A stretch of 64,000 bases of DNA. Source: SIG607 sp036307305. Lineage in GTDB: Bacteria > Bacillota > Clostridia > Oscillospirales > Acutalibacteraceae. The notes beneath the pieces are model-generated. The model made no database searches, was not told the DNA's origin, and saw nothing but the letters and a program-made list of their open reading frames with translations. This document shows, in pieces, positions 9,462 through 18,238 of this stretch. Position 1 is the first letter of the stretch. Each line of letters begins with the position of its first letter. The position numbers and the translations under genes were made by a program. The stretch covers positions 62,001 through 126,000 of the forward strand of contig JAXJXV010000014.1 of assembly GCA_036307305.1 (NCBI GenBank), read 5' to 3'.

Positions 9462-10514
9462 ATGCTTAATTTAGATAAATTTATCACTTCAAACAGCGCA
9501 GTGCTTATTTGCAGTGAAACTAACAGACGGTATTTAAGCGGTTTTAAATCCTCTCTCGGTTATCTGCTGGTATGTGAACTTGGTAATTTTCTTTTTGTTG
9601 ACGGAAGGTACATTGAAGCGGCAAAGAAAAACGTAAAGAATGATATAAAGGTAGTACTGCTTGAACGGCTTTCAAAACAGCTTGGCGATTTACTTAATCG
9701 GTTTAAAATCAAAACTCTTTATACCGAAACAGAGATTACCGTAAGCTTTCTTAACAGTTTGAAAAACGTTATACACTGTGACCTTTTGCCCAGTGAAGAA
9801 TTAAGTCTTTATCTGCTAAAAAGCAGAAGCGTTAAGGAAAGATATGAAATAGAAAATATTATATCTGCTCAGCGTATAGCCGAAAAAGCTTACGCGAATG
9901 TTCTTAATATGATAAAAGAGGGAATAAGCGAAAGAGAAATAGCACTTGAACTTGATTATCAGATGCAAAAGATGGGAAGCGAGGGCATTTCCTTTGAAAC
10001 TATTGCCGTATCGGGTAAAAATTCTTCTCTGCCTCACGGTGTGCCTACCGATAAAAAGCTGGAAAAGGGTGATTTTCTCACCCTCGACTTCGGCGCGGTT
10101 GTAAACGGATATCACAGTGATATGACAAGAACCGTTGCGATAGGTTATGCTACTGACGAAATGCAGGAAATTTATAATCTTGTTTTATCAGCACAACTGA
10201 CGGCGATTGAAAAAATAGGCGTGGGTGTTGACTGTAAGAGCGTAGACGCGGCGGCAAGGGATATAATTACACATAAAGGCTACGCGGGTAACTTCAATCA
10301 CAGTACAGGACACGGCGTGGGACTTGACATTCACGAGTACCCCACACTTAGTCAGCGAAACAACGAAGCTTTACTGGAAAATCAGATAGTTACGGTTGAA
10401 CCGGGCGTGTATTTACCCGATAAATTCGGTGTAAGAATAGAAGATATGATAGTTGTTTCGGGAAATGTTAATGAAAACTTGACAAAATGCGAAAAAAAGC
10501 TTATAATTCTTTAG
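9462..10514 (+). CDS. Xaa-Pro aminopeptidase, M24B family
   Basis: This is a 350-residue two-domain peptidase. The N-terminal creatinase-like domain covers about 1-125. The pita-bread catalytic domain has the dimetal ligands in LDFGAVVNGYHSDMTRT, GHGVGLDIHE, VTVEPGVY and GVRIED. The enzyme removes an N-terminal residue preceding proline. In Firmicutes this gene (yqhT) commonly lies next to efp, as here, which fits handling of proline-rich peptides near the factor that relieves polyproline stalls. It starts 2 bp after the previous stop. Confidence 0.93.
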   Translation: MLNLDKFITSNSAVLICSETNRRYLSGFKSSLGYLLVCELGNFLFVDGRYIEAAKKNVKNDIKVVLLERLSKQLGDLLNRFKIKTLYTETEITVSFLNSLKNVIHCDLLPSEELSLYLLKSRSVKERYEIENIISAQRIAEKAYANVLNMIKEGISEREIALELDYQMQKMGSEGISFETIAVSGKNSSLPHGVPTDKKLEKGDFLTLDFGAVVNGYHSDMTRTVAIGYATDEMQEIYNLVLSAQLTAIEKIGVGVDCKSVDAAARDIITHKGYAGNFNHSTGHGVGLDIHEYPTLSQRNNEALLENQIVTVEPGVYLPDKFGVRIEDMIVVSGNVNENLTKCEKKLIIL

Positions 10515-10563
10515 AAGAATAATGTTCTTTTAATTAAGAATATATATTGGAGGAAAAAATATT

Positions 10564-11121
10564 ATGGTAACAGCAGGCGATTTCAGAAACGGCGTAACCT
10601 TTGAAGAAGACGGTAACGTACTTCAGGTTGTTGAATTTCAGCACGTAAAACCAGGTAAGGGCGCTGCTTTCGTAAGAACCAAAACTAAGAATGTAATTAC
10701 AGGCGCTATCATTGAAAAGAGCTATAACCCAAGCGCAAAGTTCCCTACCGCTTTCGTAGAGCGTAAGGATATGGAATACTCTTACAGTGACGGCGGACTT
10801 TACTACTTTATGGACCCCGAGTCTTATGAACTCGTTCCCATTAACGAGTCTGAGCTTGGCGAAGGCTTCAAGTTTGTAAAGGAGAGCATGGTTTGTAAGA
10901 TTCTTTCTTACAAGGGAAAGGTATTCGGTATGGAGCCTCCTACATTTGTTGAGCTTCAGGTAACCGAGACTGAGCCTGGATTTAAGGGTGACACTGCTAC
11001 TAATGCAACCAAACCCGCTACTTTGGAAACAGGCGCAGAAATTCGCGTACCTCTCTTTATTAACGAGGGCGATATGATTCGTATAGACACCCGTACAGGT
11101 GAATATATGGAAAGAGCGTAA
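10564..11121 (+). CDS. efp: Elongation factor P
   Basis: The 185-residue protein has three beta-barrel domains. The loop KPGKGAAFVRTK carries the lysine at the position usually modified. The C-terminal OB domain ends GEYMERA, close to the standard ending. EF-P binds stalled ribosomes between the P and E sites and promotes Pro-Pro bond formation. A strong TTGGAGGA ribosome site precedes the ATG. It lies between the Xaa-Pro peptidase and a CD1247-domain gene, the conserved order in clostridia. Confidence 0.97.
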   Translation: MVTAGDFRNGVTFEEDGNVLQVVEFQHVKPGKGAAFVRTKTKNVITGAIIEKSYNPSAKFPTAFVERKDMEYSYSDGGLYYFMDPESYELVPINESELGEGFKFVKESMVCKILSYKGKVFGMEPPTFVELQVTETEPGFKGDTATNATKPATLETGAEIRVPLFINEGDMIRIDTRTGEYMERA

Positions 11122-11135
11122 GGAGTATTTCTAAT

Positions 11136-11561
11136 ATGATGACAATTGCCGAAAAAGCTGCATATATCAAAGGTCTTGCAGAGGGTCTTGAGCTTGATAA
11201 CTCTACTAAAGAGGGAAAAATCATAGCTGCTATAGTTGACCTTCTTAATGATATTGCCGTTGACCTTGAGGATACAGAAGATGCTTGTGCAGAACTTGCT
11301 GAGCAGATTAATGCCGTTGATGAGGATTTAGCTGAGCTTGAGGACTTCATCTACGAAGAGTATGAAGATGAATACGATGAGTGCGAGGGTTGTTCTTGTT
11401 GTGATGACGACGAGGATGATGAGCTTTATGAGGTTGAATGTCCTAACTGTCATGATATAATTTATATTGACGACAAAATGCTTGAGGATGAGGGTATGAC
11501 TTGTCCTAACTGCTCAACAAATCTTGAGTTTGAATTGGAAGAGGATTCCGAGGAAGAATAA
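11136..11561 (+). CDS. CD1247 N-terminal-domain zinc-ribbon protein
   Basis: The 141-residue protein has an N-terminal helical part (about 1-70; MTIAEKAAYIKGLAEGLE), a very acidic linker with a cysteine pair, and a C-terminal ribbon with two CPNC units (near 107-110 and 124-127). This matches the conserved CD1247-type protein that follows efp in many clostridia. Its function is unknown. The spacing to efp is 14 bp, so it is probably co-transcribed. An intrinsic terminator follows directly. ATG is doubled at the start and either could be used. Confidence 0.85.
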   Translation: MMTIAEKAAYIKGLAEGLELDNSTKEGKIIAAIVDLLNDIAVDLEDTEDACAELAEQINAVDEDLAELEDFIYEEYEDEYDECEGCSCCDDDEDDELYEVECPNCHDIIYIDDKMLEDEGMTCPNCSTNLEFELEEDSEEE

Positions 11562-11567
11562 AAACCA

Positions 11568-11595
11568 AAAAGCACCCAACGGGTGCTTTTTGTTT
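11568..11595 (+). terminator. Intrinsic terminator after the efp operon
   Basis: The stem AAAAGCACCC / GGGTGCTTTT has a 3-base loop (AAC) and then a T-rich tail. Confidence 0.88.
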
Positions 11596-11606
11596 AGAGG
11601 TAGATT

Positions 11607-12332
11607 ATGCCAAAAACAGAATTTGCTATTGAGTATAGCGTTAAAGAAACTGAAAATGTGGGTGTTCCTGTTATTATTGTTGCAGCAGGTTCTTCTTCGC
11701 GTATGGGCAACGTTAATAAAATGTTTTCTCTTTTGTGCGGTATTCCCGTAGTAGCGAGAACAATGCTTGCTTTTGAAAGAAATTCCTATATCAGTGAAAT
11801 TATCGTTGTTACAAAAAATGAAAGTATTGCAGATATACAGCGTATTGCCGATAATTATATGATAAGCAAACTGACCTGCATTACGGAGGGGGGAAGTGAC
11901 CGTCTGTCTTCGGTTCTTTGTGGACTCAAATGCATTAAAGCGGCAAAGGGTGTCCTTATACACGACGGTGCTAGACCCTTTGTGAGTCAATCGCTTATTG
12001 AAAAAATGGTAAAGGCGAGTGAAACTGCTGACTGTGCTGTATGCGCCGTTAAGGTTAAGGATACAATTAAGGAAGATAGGGACGGCTTTATAAAAACCGC
12101 CGACCGTAATAAGCTTTATGCCGCGCAAACTCCACAGGCGGTTAACTTCGGTATATACAAAGAACTTTTAGAAAATTGCGAGGACAGGTCAAGGTATACC
12201 GACGACGCTTCTGTAATGGAGGCGGCAGGGTATAACACCCTGATTATTGAGGGCGAGGAAAATAATTTCAAAATTACTACTCCTTATGACCTTAAGATAG
12301 CTCAGTTTATTTTGACGGAGGGCAAAGAATGA
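11607..12332 (+). CDS. ispD: 2-C-methyl-D-erythritol 4-phosphate cytidylyltransferase IspD
   Basis: The 241-residue enzyme has the nucleotide-binding motif AAGSSSRMG near residues 29-37, HDGARPF near 120-126 and TPQAV near 176-180, all typical of IspD. It transfers CMP to MEP in the non-mevalonate isoprenoid pathway. There is an N-terminal extension of about 20 residues before the usual beta strand; the chosen ATG has a GAGGT ribosome site at proper spacing. Its stop overlaps the ispF start (ATGA), so consecutive pathway steps are coupled. Confidence 0.96.
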   Translation: MPKTEFAIEYSVKETENVGVPVIIVAAGSSSRMGNVNKMFSLLCGIPVVARTMLAFERNSYISEIIVVTKNESIADIQRIADNYMISKLTCITEGGSDRLSSVLCGLKCIKAAKGVLIHDGARPFVSQSLIEKMVKASETADCAVCAVKVKDTIKEDRDGFIKTADRNKLYAAQTPQAVNFGIYKELLENCEDRSRYTDDASVMEAAGYNTLIIEGEENNFKITTPYDLKIAQFILTEGKE

Positions 12333-12796
12333 GAATCGGACACGGATACGACGTTCACAGATTTTGTGATGACAGACCACTTTATTTAGGCGGTATTAAT
12401 ATTCCTTTTGAAAAGGGATTGCTTGGTCACTCTGATGCTGACGTGTTGCTTCACGCTATAAGTGACGCACTGCTTGGCGCTGCTGCCCTTGGTGATATCG
12501 GGCATCTGTTTCCTGATAACGATAATAAATATAAAAATATCGACAGTAAAATTCTGCTCAAAAAGGTAGCTGAGGTAATAGCTGAAAACGGTTATAAAAT
12601 CTGCAATATTGATGCTACCGTTATTGCTCAGAAACCAAAACTTGCGCCTTATATTCAGGATATGAGAAACACCGTTGCAAATGTTTTAGATACTGATGTA
12701 AATAATGTGAGTATAAAGGCTACTACCGAAGAAGGTCTTGGTTTTACGGGAGAGATGCTGGGAATTTCTGCTCACTGTGTTTGTATTATAGATTAA
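12329..12796 (+). CDS. ispF: 2-C-methyl-D-erythritol 2,4-cyclodiphosphate synthase IspF
   Basis: The 155-residue protein begins MRIGHGYDVHRF with metal ligands D and H, then HSDADVLLHAISDALLGA and the C-terminal TTEEGLGFTG signature. It cyclises CDP-ME2P to MEcPP in the MEP pathway. It overlaps ispD by 4 bp. Length and motifs are complete. Confidence 0.97.
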   Translation: MRIGHGYDVHRFCDDRPLYLGGINIPFEKGLLGHSDADVLLHAISDALLGAAALGDIGHLFPDNDNKYKNIDSKILLKKVAEVIAENGYKICNIDATVIAQKPKLAPYIQDMRNTVANVLDTDVNNVSIKATTEEGLGFTGEMLGISAHCVCIID

Positions 12797-12838
12797 TATT
12801 CAGTCGATTTTCATCATACAATATGTATGGGTGAAAAA

Positions 12839-13258
12839 ATGAAGGTTTATTTTTCTGTTTCAAAAAACTATGCTTTGATGCTTTGTATAGTTATGCTTTT
12901 TTGCTTCGTTCTGCTTTCTCTGGCCTCTGCTCAAAGGGGAGGGGTAGGCCTTAAAACAGAGGAAAAAAGAACCTCCTATCTAAACTCAATGGGTTATGGC
13001 GACTATGAATATATGGAAAGCAAAGAGGTTTTTATTCCCTATACCTTTAGTGATAAAATGCAAAGGTACAATGCTGTAATAAAAAGTAGCGGCTATGACC
13101 TTTATGAATATGCAGGAAATTCTGCAACCCTTTATACATATTTTTTTGAAAACAACTGTATCCATTTACTGTGCTTTGAGGATAAGCTTATATGCGCAGA
13201 TTTATGTGATTTTGAAAATAATAATATTTATCCGTTGAAAGAGAGAAAAAATGGTTAA
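12839..13258 (+). CDS. Membrane-anchored DUF4830-like protein
   Basis: The start is put at the ATG (MKVYFSV) that follows GGGTGA; an in-frame ATG 12 bp upstream lacks a ribosome site. The protein of about 139 residues has one N-terminal transmembrane helix or uncleaved signal (about 9-31) and an extracytoplasmic domain. The pattern resembles DUF4830: EEKRTSYLNSMGY, then a KEVFIPYTFSD strand and a YDLYEYAGNSATLYTYFF block. Function is unknown. It overlaps the pseudouridine synthase by 8 bp. The family call is from memory of the pattern and is moderate. Confidence 0.65.
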   Translation: MKVYFSVSKNYALMLCIVMLFCFVLLSLASAQRGGVGLKTEEKRTSYLNSMGYGDYEYMESKEVFIPYTFSDKMQRYNAVIKSSGYDLYEYAGNSATLYTYFFENNCIHLLCFEDKLICADLCDFENNNIYPLKERKNG

Positions 13259-13943
13259 AATAAGACTTGATAAGTATATTTCCAATCAGACCTTATTCAG
13301 CAGAAGTGAAATCAGGAAAATGATATTTAAAGGACAGGTTACGGTAAATGCAAATATTGTGACACAGCCTGATTTTAAGGTTATGGAAACTGATGCCGTT
13401 TGCCTTGACGGACAGGAAATATCCTATCAGAAATTTGTTTATATCGTAATGAACAAGCCTAAGGGTGTCCTTTCTGCAAGTGAGGACAAGAATTGTAAAA
13501 CGGTTGTGGACCTTTTACCAGAAAAGTATTCTAAAAGGAATATTTTCCCTGCAGGCAGACTGGACAAGGATTCTACGGGTATGGTGTTGCTTACAGATGA
13601 CGGCGATTTTGCTCATAGAATTACAAGCCCGAAGCATCATATAGAAAAATCTTATATAGTAACACTTGATGCGCCCGTAACGCTGGAAATAATCGACGGT
13701 TTTAAAAACGGTGTTATACTTGCTGACGGCTCTCGGTGTAAACCCTGTATATGTGAAACGGTAGGTGAAAGGGTCGCAAGAGTGATTCTTACCGAAGGCA
13801 AGTACCATCAGATTAAAAGAATGTTTGGCGTGTATGACGTAGGCGTGGTTGAATTACACAGAGAAAGAATGGGCAATTTTTGTCTACCGTCTACTCTGGG
13901 ATATGGCGATTTTATGGAGATAAACCCTGAAATTTTGTCATAA
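13251..13943 (+). CDS. rsuA: 16S rRNA pseudouridine synthase, RsuA family
   Basis: The 230-residue protein has an S4 RNA-binding domain (about 1-60) followed by a pseudouridine synthase domain with the catalytic motif AGRLDKDSTG (Asp near residue 106) and the C-terminal GKYHQIKRM block. RsuA-type enzymes modify a uridine in 16S rRNA (U516 in E. coli). It overlaps the membrane protein upstream by 8 bp. About 140 AT-rich bases without a clear terminator separate it from the ABC ATPase gene. Confidence 0.93.
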   Translation: MVKIRLDKYISNQTLFSRSEIRKMIFKGQVTVNANIVTQPDFKVMETDAVCLDGQEISYQKFVYIVMNKPKGVLSASEDKNCKTVVDLLPEKYSKRNIFPAGRLDKDSTGMVLLTDDGDFAHRITSPKHHIEKSYIVTLDAPVTLEIIDGFKNGVILADGSRCKPCICETVGERVARVILTEGKYHQIKRMFGVYDVGVVELHRERMGNFCLPSTLGYGDFMEINPEILS

Positions 13944-14085
13944 AATTAATAAAATGTTAATTTCTTATGCAATATAGCTAAAATACTGTGTATAAGATTT
14001 TCTATTTTCACTATAGTAATTTTCAAAACCTTTTGGTATAATAACTTAGTAATAAAATGTTTACATTTTTAGGAGGTCACAAAAA

Positions 14086-15228
14086 ATGGCAAGCTTATCC
14101 CTTCGCAACGTTTACAAAAAATACCCTGGTGGCGTAGTAGCTGTTTCTGACTTCAACCTTGAAATTAAGGATAAAGAATTTATAATTCTTGTTGGTCCTT
14201 CTGGTTGCGGTAAATCTACTACTCTTCGTATGGTAGCCGGTCTTGAAGAAATTTCCGATGGTGAAGTTTACATCGGCGACCGTTTAGTAAATGACGTTGC
14301 TCCTAAAGATCGTGATATTGCGATGGTTTTCCAGAACTATGCTCTTTATCCTCATATGTCTGTTTTTGATAATATGGCATTCGGTCTTAAACTTCGTAAA
14401 ACATCTAAAGACGAAATTCGTCGCCGCGTAGAAGAGGCAGCTCGTATTCTTGACATTGAGCATCTCCTTGAAAGAAAGCCAAAAGCTCTTTCGGGTGGTC
14501 AGCGTCAGCGTGTTGCTTTAGGTCGTGCAATCGTTCGTGAGCCTAAGGTATTCCTTCTTGACGAACCTCTTTCAAACCTTGATGCTAAACTTCGTGCGCA
14601 GATGCGTACTGAGATTTCTAAGCTTCATCAGAGACTTGGTACAACCTTCATTTACGTTACCCACGACCAGACTGAAGCTATGACAATGGGTACAAGAATC
14701 GTTGTTATGAAGAACGGTTTCATCCAGCAGGTTGATACTCCTCAGAACCTTTATCTCTATCCTTGCAATCTCTTCGTTGCAGGCTTTATTGGTTCTCCTC
14801 AGATGAACTTCATCGACAGTAAGCTTCTTAAAGAAGATGACAAGTACTTCGTAGAATTTGGTAGCGAAGATACCAAGACTCGCGCAGGTGTTAAGTTCAA
14901 GATTCTGCTGCCTGAGAGCAAGAACAAGGATAACTGTCTTGATGCTTACGTTGGTAAGGAAGTTATTATGGGTATCCGTCCTGAAAACGTTCACAATGAA
15001 GAAGACCTTCTTGAAACCTATTCTGACGGTATTGTTGAGGCTAAGGTTGAAGTTACCGAGCTTATGGGTGCTGAAACATATCTCTATATGGATTGCGAAA
15101 CCCATTCTATCAACGCTCGTGTTGCTCCTACCAACACAGCACGTCCCGGTGATATCATTAAAATTGCTCTTGAACCTGAAAAGATTCACCTTTTTGATAA
15201 GGACACAGAGAAAACTATCACCAATTAA
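14086..15228 (+). CDS. msmX: Sugar ABC transporter ATP-binding protein, MsmX/UgpC family
   Basis: The 380-residue ATPase has Walker A GPSGCGKST near residues 38-46, signature LSGGQRQR near 135-142, Walker B VFLLDEP near 155-161, the switch histidine (VTHDQ) and a C-terminal TOBE/OB domain. No permease or binding protein lies nearby. In Firmicutes such an orphan MsmX ATPase serves several carbohydrate importers encoded elsewhere. AGGAGG precedes the ATG and a TATAAT lies about 45 bp upstream. It is monocistronic, with its own terminator. The next gene is a PucR/CdaR-type regulator. Confidence 0.92.
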   Translation: MASLSLRNVYKKYPGGVVAVSDFNLEIKDKEFIILVGPSGCGKSTTLRMVAGLEEISDGEVYIGDRLVNDVAPKDRDIAMVFQNYALYPHMSVFDNMAFGLKLRKTSKDEIRRRVEEAARILDIEHLLERKPKALSGGQRQRVALGRAIVREPKVFLLDEPLSNLDAKLRAQMRTEISKLHQRLGTTFIYVTHDQTEAMTMGTRIVVMKNGFIQQVDTPQNLYLYPCNLFVAGFIGSPQMNFIDSKLLKEDDKYFVEFGSEDTKTRAGVKFKILLPESKNKDNCLDAYVGKEVIMGIRPENVHNEEDLLETYSDGIVEAKVEVTELMGAETYLYMDCETHSINARVAPTNTARPGDIIKIALEPEKIHLFDKDTEKTITN

Positions 15229-15233
15229 TTTTA

Positions 15234-15264
15234 CTAAAAAAAGAGCCGAAAGGCTCTTTTTTTG
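15234..15264 (+). terminator. Intrinsic terminator after msmX
   Basis: The stem AAGAGCC / GGCTCTT with loop GAAA is followed by a T run. Confidence 0.88.
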
Positions 15265-15405
15265 TTTTATTTATTTTGCTCATTACAGTGTTTTGCTGAA
15301 TTTGTAATAATTTTGTAACTTTTTCGAAAATACCTCTTGAATTATTGCTGATTTTTGTGTAAAATGGTAATGTGAATGATTATATTTCAGAAGGGGATGT
15401 ATAAA

Positions 15406-16488
15406 ATGTCAAATCGTTTGTTTCAGGGTGTAATTCATCAGATGAAGGACTCTATTGAAAAAACTTTCGGTGTTATTGACGAGAACAATACTATTATTGC
15501 GTGTAGTGAGCTTGGAAAAATCGGCGAGGCTTTAAACGTTTCTTTACAGCTTCCCGCAGGTAACGAATGTTTAAAGGCAGAGGGCTATACCTTCAAATCC
15601 ATCAATCCCAGTCAAAGCAATGATTATGTAATATTTGTTGAGGGCGACGATTTACTTGCAGAAAAATATTGCTCTGTTATTTCTGTTGCTTTTATGAATA
15701 TTAAGTTTTATTATGATGAAAAGTACGATAGAGGTAATTTTATCAAAAATATCATTCTTGATAATATTTTGCCGGGTGACATTTATTTGAAGGCAAGGGA
15801 ACTTTATTTCAATTCCGACGTTATGCGCACCGTTATTCTCATCAGAGTAAACGACCCAGGAGACGTTTCGGTTTACGACGTTATTCAGAATCTTTTCCCC
15901 GATAAGTCTAAGGATTTCGTTGTTAATATTAATGAATCGGACATCGCTCTTGTAAAAGAAACAAAGCCAGGTATTGAATCAAGAGATATTGAGAAATTGG
16001 CTACTACTATTGCTGATACTCTTACAGGTGAATTTTATGCTCATGCAAATATCGGCGTAGGTACTACCGTTGATAATCTCAAAGACCTTGCCCGTTCCTT
16101 TAAAGAGGCACAGGCTGCTCTTGAGGTTGGAAAGGTATTTGATACCGATAAGACTATAGTTTGCTATAACAATCTAGGTATTGCCCGTCTTATCTATCAG
16201 CTTCCTACTACACTTTGCGAATCCTTCCTTAAGGAAGTGTTTAAACGCGGTTCTATAGAAAGTCTTGATCAGGAAACCCTCTTTACTATTCAGAAGTTCT
16301 TTGAGAATAATCTTAACGTTTCCGAAACCTCAAGAAAGCTTTTCGTACACCGCAACACTCTTGTTTACCGTCTTGAAAAAATCAAGAAAATCACCGGTCT
16401 TGACCTGAGAGAGTTCGACCATGCTATTATCTTCAAGATAGCTCTTATGGTAAATAAGTATTTAAAATCTAACCCCATTAAGTATTAA
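15406..16488 (+). CDS. PucR/CdaR-type transcriptional regulator
   Basis: The start is the ATG of MSNRLFQG behind GAAGGGG; the longer frame begins 30 bp upstream without a ribosome site. The protein has 360 residues. An N-terminal sensory domain is followed by a GGDEF-like middle region (ANIGVGTTVDNLKDLARSF...) and a C-terminal PucR helix-turn-helix with the family signature SETSRKLFVHRNTLVYRLEKI near residues 306-326. Such regulators respond to sugar diacids or related metabolites. The inducer and targets here are unknown; the adjacent sugar ABC ATPase is a possible link. Confidence 0.85.
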   Translation: MSNRLFQGVIHQMKDSIEKTFGVIDENNTIIACSELGKIGEALNVSLQLPAGNECLKAEGYTFKSINPSQSNDYVIFVEGDDLLAEKYCSVISVAFMNIKFYYDEKYDRGNFIKNIILDNILPGDIYLKARELYFNSDVMRTVILIRVNDPGDVSVYDVIQNLFPDKSKDFVVNINESDIALVKETKPGIESRDIEKLATTIADTLTGEFYAHANIGVGTTVDNLKDLARSFKEAQAALEVGKVFDTDKTIVCYNNLGIARLIYQLPTTLCESFLKEVFKRGSIESLDQETLFTIQKFFENNLNVSETSRKLFVHRNTLVYRLEKIKKITGLDLREFDHAIIFKIALMVNKYLKSNPIKY

Positions 16489-16509
16489 TATCAGAAAGTT
16501 GGTAAATTT

Positions 16510-17232
16510 ATGTCAGAGATTCAGTCGGGTTTTAACGTAGTAAAACCTGCTATTGAATTTAAGGGTGTTTCAAAAATATATCAGACGGGTACCCACGCTC
16601 TGAGCGATGTAAATATCACCATAAACAGCGGCGAATTTGTGTTTGTGGTGGGTTCATCCGGTGCAGGTAAAAGTACCTTTATGAAGCTTATAATGCGTGA
16701 AGAAAAATCAAACACAGGCATTATAAACGTAAACGGCTTTAATCTTAATAAAATACGTCATAATCAGGTACCTATGCTAAGAAGAACAATGGGCATAGTT
16801 TTTCAGGATTTCCGACTTATTCCAAATATGACAGTTTTTGAAAACGTTGCCTTTGCTATGCACGTTACGGGCGCTCAGAGCAGGGATATCAGAATTCAGG
16901 TGTCAAAGGCGCTTTCTCTTGTAGGTCTTGGCGATAAGGCACGTTCTATGCCAAATCAGCTTTCGGGCGGTGAGCAACAGCGTGTCGGTCTCGCAAGAGC
17001 TTTAGTTAACAATCCCGAAATTATTATTGCGGACGAGCCTACGGGTAACGTAGACCCTAATATGTCCTATGAAATAGTTACTCTTTTAACAGAAATAAAT
17101 AAAAGAGGTACCACAATAATAATGGTAACTCACGACCACAATCTCGTTCGTGATTTCGGTCATCGCGTTATAATGCTTGACCAGGGTAAAATAGTTGCCG
17201 ATAATGCGGGAGGTAAGATAAATGAAGCTTAG
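16510..17232 (+). CDS. ftsE: Cell-division ATP-binding protein FtsE
   Basis: This is a 240-residue ABC ATPase: Walker A GSSGAGKST near residues 49-57, signature LSGGEQQR near 154-161 and Walker B IIIADEPT near 174-181. A 15-residue N-terminal extension precedes the usual FtsE start. With FtsX it forms the type VII ABC complex that activates periplasmic or extracellular peptidoglycan hydrolases at division or during elongation. Its end overlaps ftsX by 11 bp. Confidence 0.95.
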   Translation: MSEIQSGFNVVKPAIEFKGVSKIYQTGTHALSDVNITINSGEFVFVVGSSGAGKSTFMKLIMREEKSNTGIINVNGFNLNKIRHNQVPMLRRTMGIVFQDFRLIPNMTVFENVAFAMHVTGAQSRDIRIQVSKALSLVGLGDKARSMPNQLSGGEQQRVGLARALVNNPEIIIADEPTGNVDPNMSYEIVTLLTEINKRGTTIIMVTHDHNLVRDFGHRVIMLDQGKIVADNAGGKINEA

Positions 17233-18229
17233 TAGTATTAAATATCTTACCAGAGAGGGTCTCAAAAACGTTTGGGTAAACCGTCTTATGACTATTTCCT
17301 CTATCGGTGTTCTTGTTGCCTGTATGGTACTTATCGGTCTTGCAGTTTTGCTTTCTCTCAACGTTACACAAATTATCGGTAACCTTGAACAGCAGAATGT
17401 TGTTATGGTTTTCTTTGATGATTATAATGCTGCTCGTTACGACCTTAACAAAAGACAAGTTCCTGAGGGCGCAGAGCTTGATGAAAACGGTCTGTGCGCT
17501 GAGATGTATCTTATTCACAACAGCGATGAAGCAAAGGCTGTGTGTGAGGAAATTAAAGCTATTCCAAATATTGCTGACGTACAGTATGTATCAAAGGAAG
17601 AAGCTTTAGAAATAACCAAGAAAAATATGAACGATAAAGCCGACGTTGCACTTGAATCCTTAGAGGGAGAGGATAACCCTCTTTCCGACGGCGCAAGAGT
17701 AACGATGGTTGACCTTGAGCTTTTTGATACGACTCTTGAGAAAATCAAAAACGTAAAGGGTGTCAACACTATTCAGGCGCAAAACGACCTTGCTGATGCT
17801 ATTACGTCTATTAAAAACGGTATATTTATTGCAGGTATAGCAATAATTTCAATTCTTCTTATTATTTCTCTTGTAATTGTTTCTAATACCATTCGTGTTA
17901 CGATGTATAACCGTAAGCTTGAAATCAGCATAATGAAGGCTGTGGGCGCTACGGATGGATTTATCAGATTGCCCTTTGTTGTGGAGGGTATTGCAATAGG
18001 TATTATATCAGCAATTATTTCAGAAGGACTTCTTTACTGTTGTTACAGAGTAGCTGCTGAGGCTATTCTTTCAAACGCAGGTTCCTTCCAGCTTATATCC
18101 TATTCTTCACAGGCGTTTATGCTGTTTGGTATATTTATTGCAATAGGCGTGCTTGCGGGTACTGTAGGTAGTCTTATTATGATAAGTAAGTATTTAAAAC
18201 GCGAGGGCAGTGAATTTGCCGCATTTTAA
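17222..18229 (+). CDS. ftsX: Cell-division membrane protein FtsX
   Basis: The 335-residue protein has an N-terminal helix (about 20-45), a large extracytoplasmic domain (about 50-195) and three more membrane helices in the C-terminal half, the FtsX/MacB pattern. The cytoplasmic MYNRKLEISIMKAVGAT block near residues 229-245 couples to FtsE. It transmits ATP hydrolysis across the membrane to the peptidoglycan hydrolase. The next gene encodes an M23 hydrolase with a coiled coil, a plausible partner. It overlaps ftsE by 11 bp. Confidence 0.95.
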   Translation: MKLSSIKYLTREGLKNVWVNRLMTISSIGVLVACMVLIGLAVLLSLNVTQIIGNLEQQNVVMVFFDDYNAARYDLNKRQVPEGAELDENGLCAEMYLIHNSDEAKAVCEEIKAIPNIADVQYVSKEEALEITKKNMNDKADVALESLEGEDNPLSDGARVTMVDLELFDTTLEKIKNVKGVNTIQAQNDLADAITSIKNGIFIAGIAIISILLIISLVIVSNTIRVTMYNRKLEISIMKAVGATDGFIRLPFVVEGIAIGIISAIISEGLLYCCYRVAAEAILSNAGSFQLISYSSQAFMLFGIFIAIGVLAGTVGSLIMISKYLKREGSEFAAF

Positions 18230-18238
18230 GGAGTAAAA

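Noticed and set aside
14086..15228. A complete sugar ABC transporter at msmX
   Set aside because: No permease or binding-protein genes are adjacent; only the ATPase is present.
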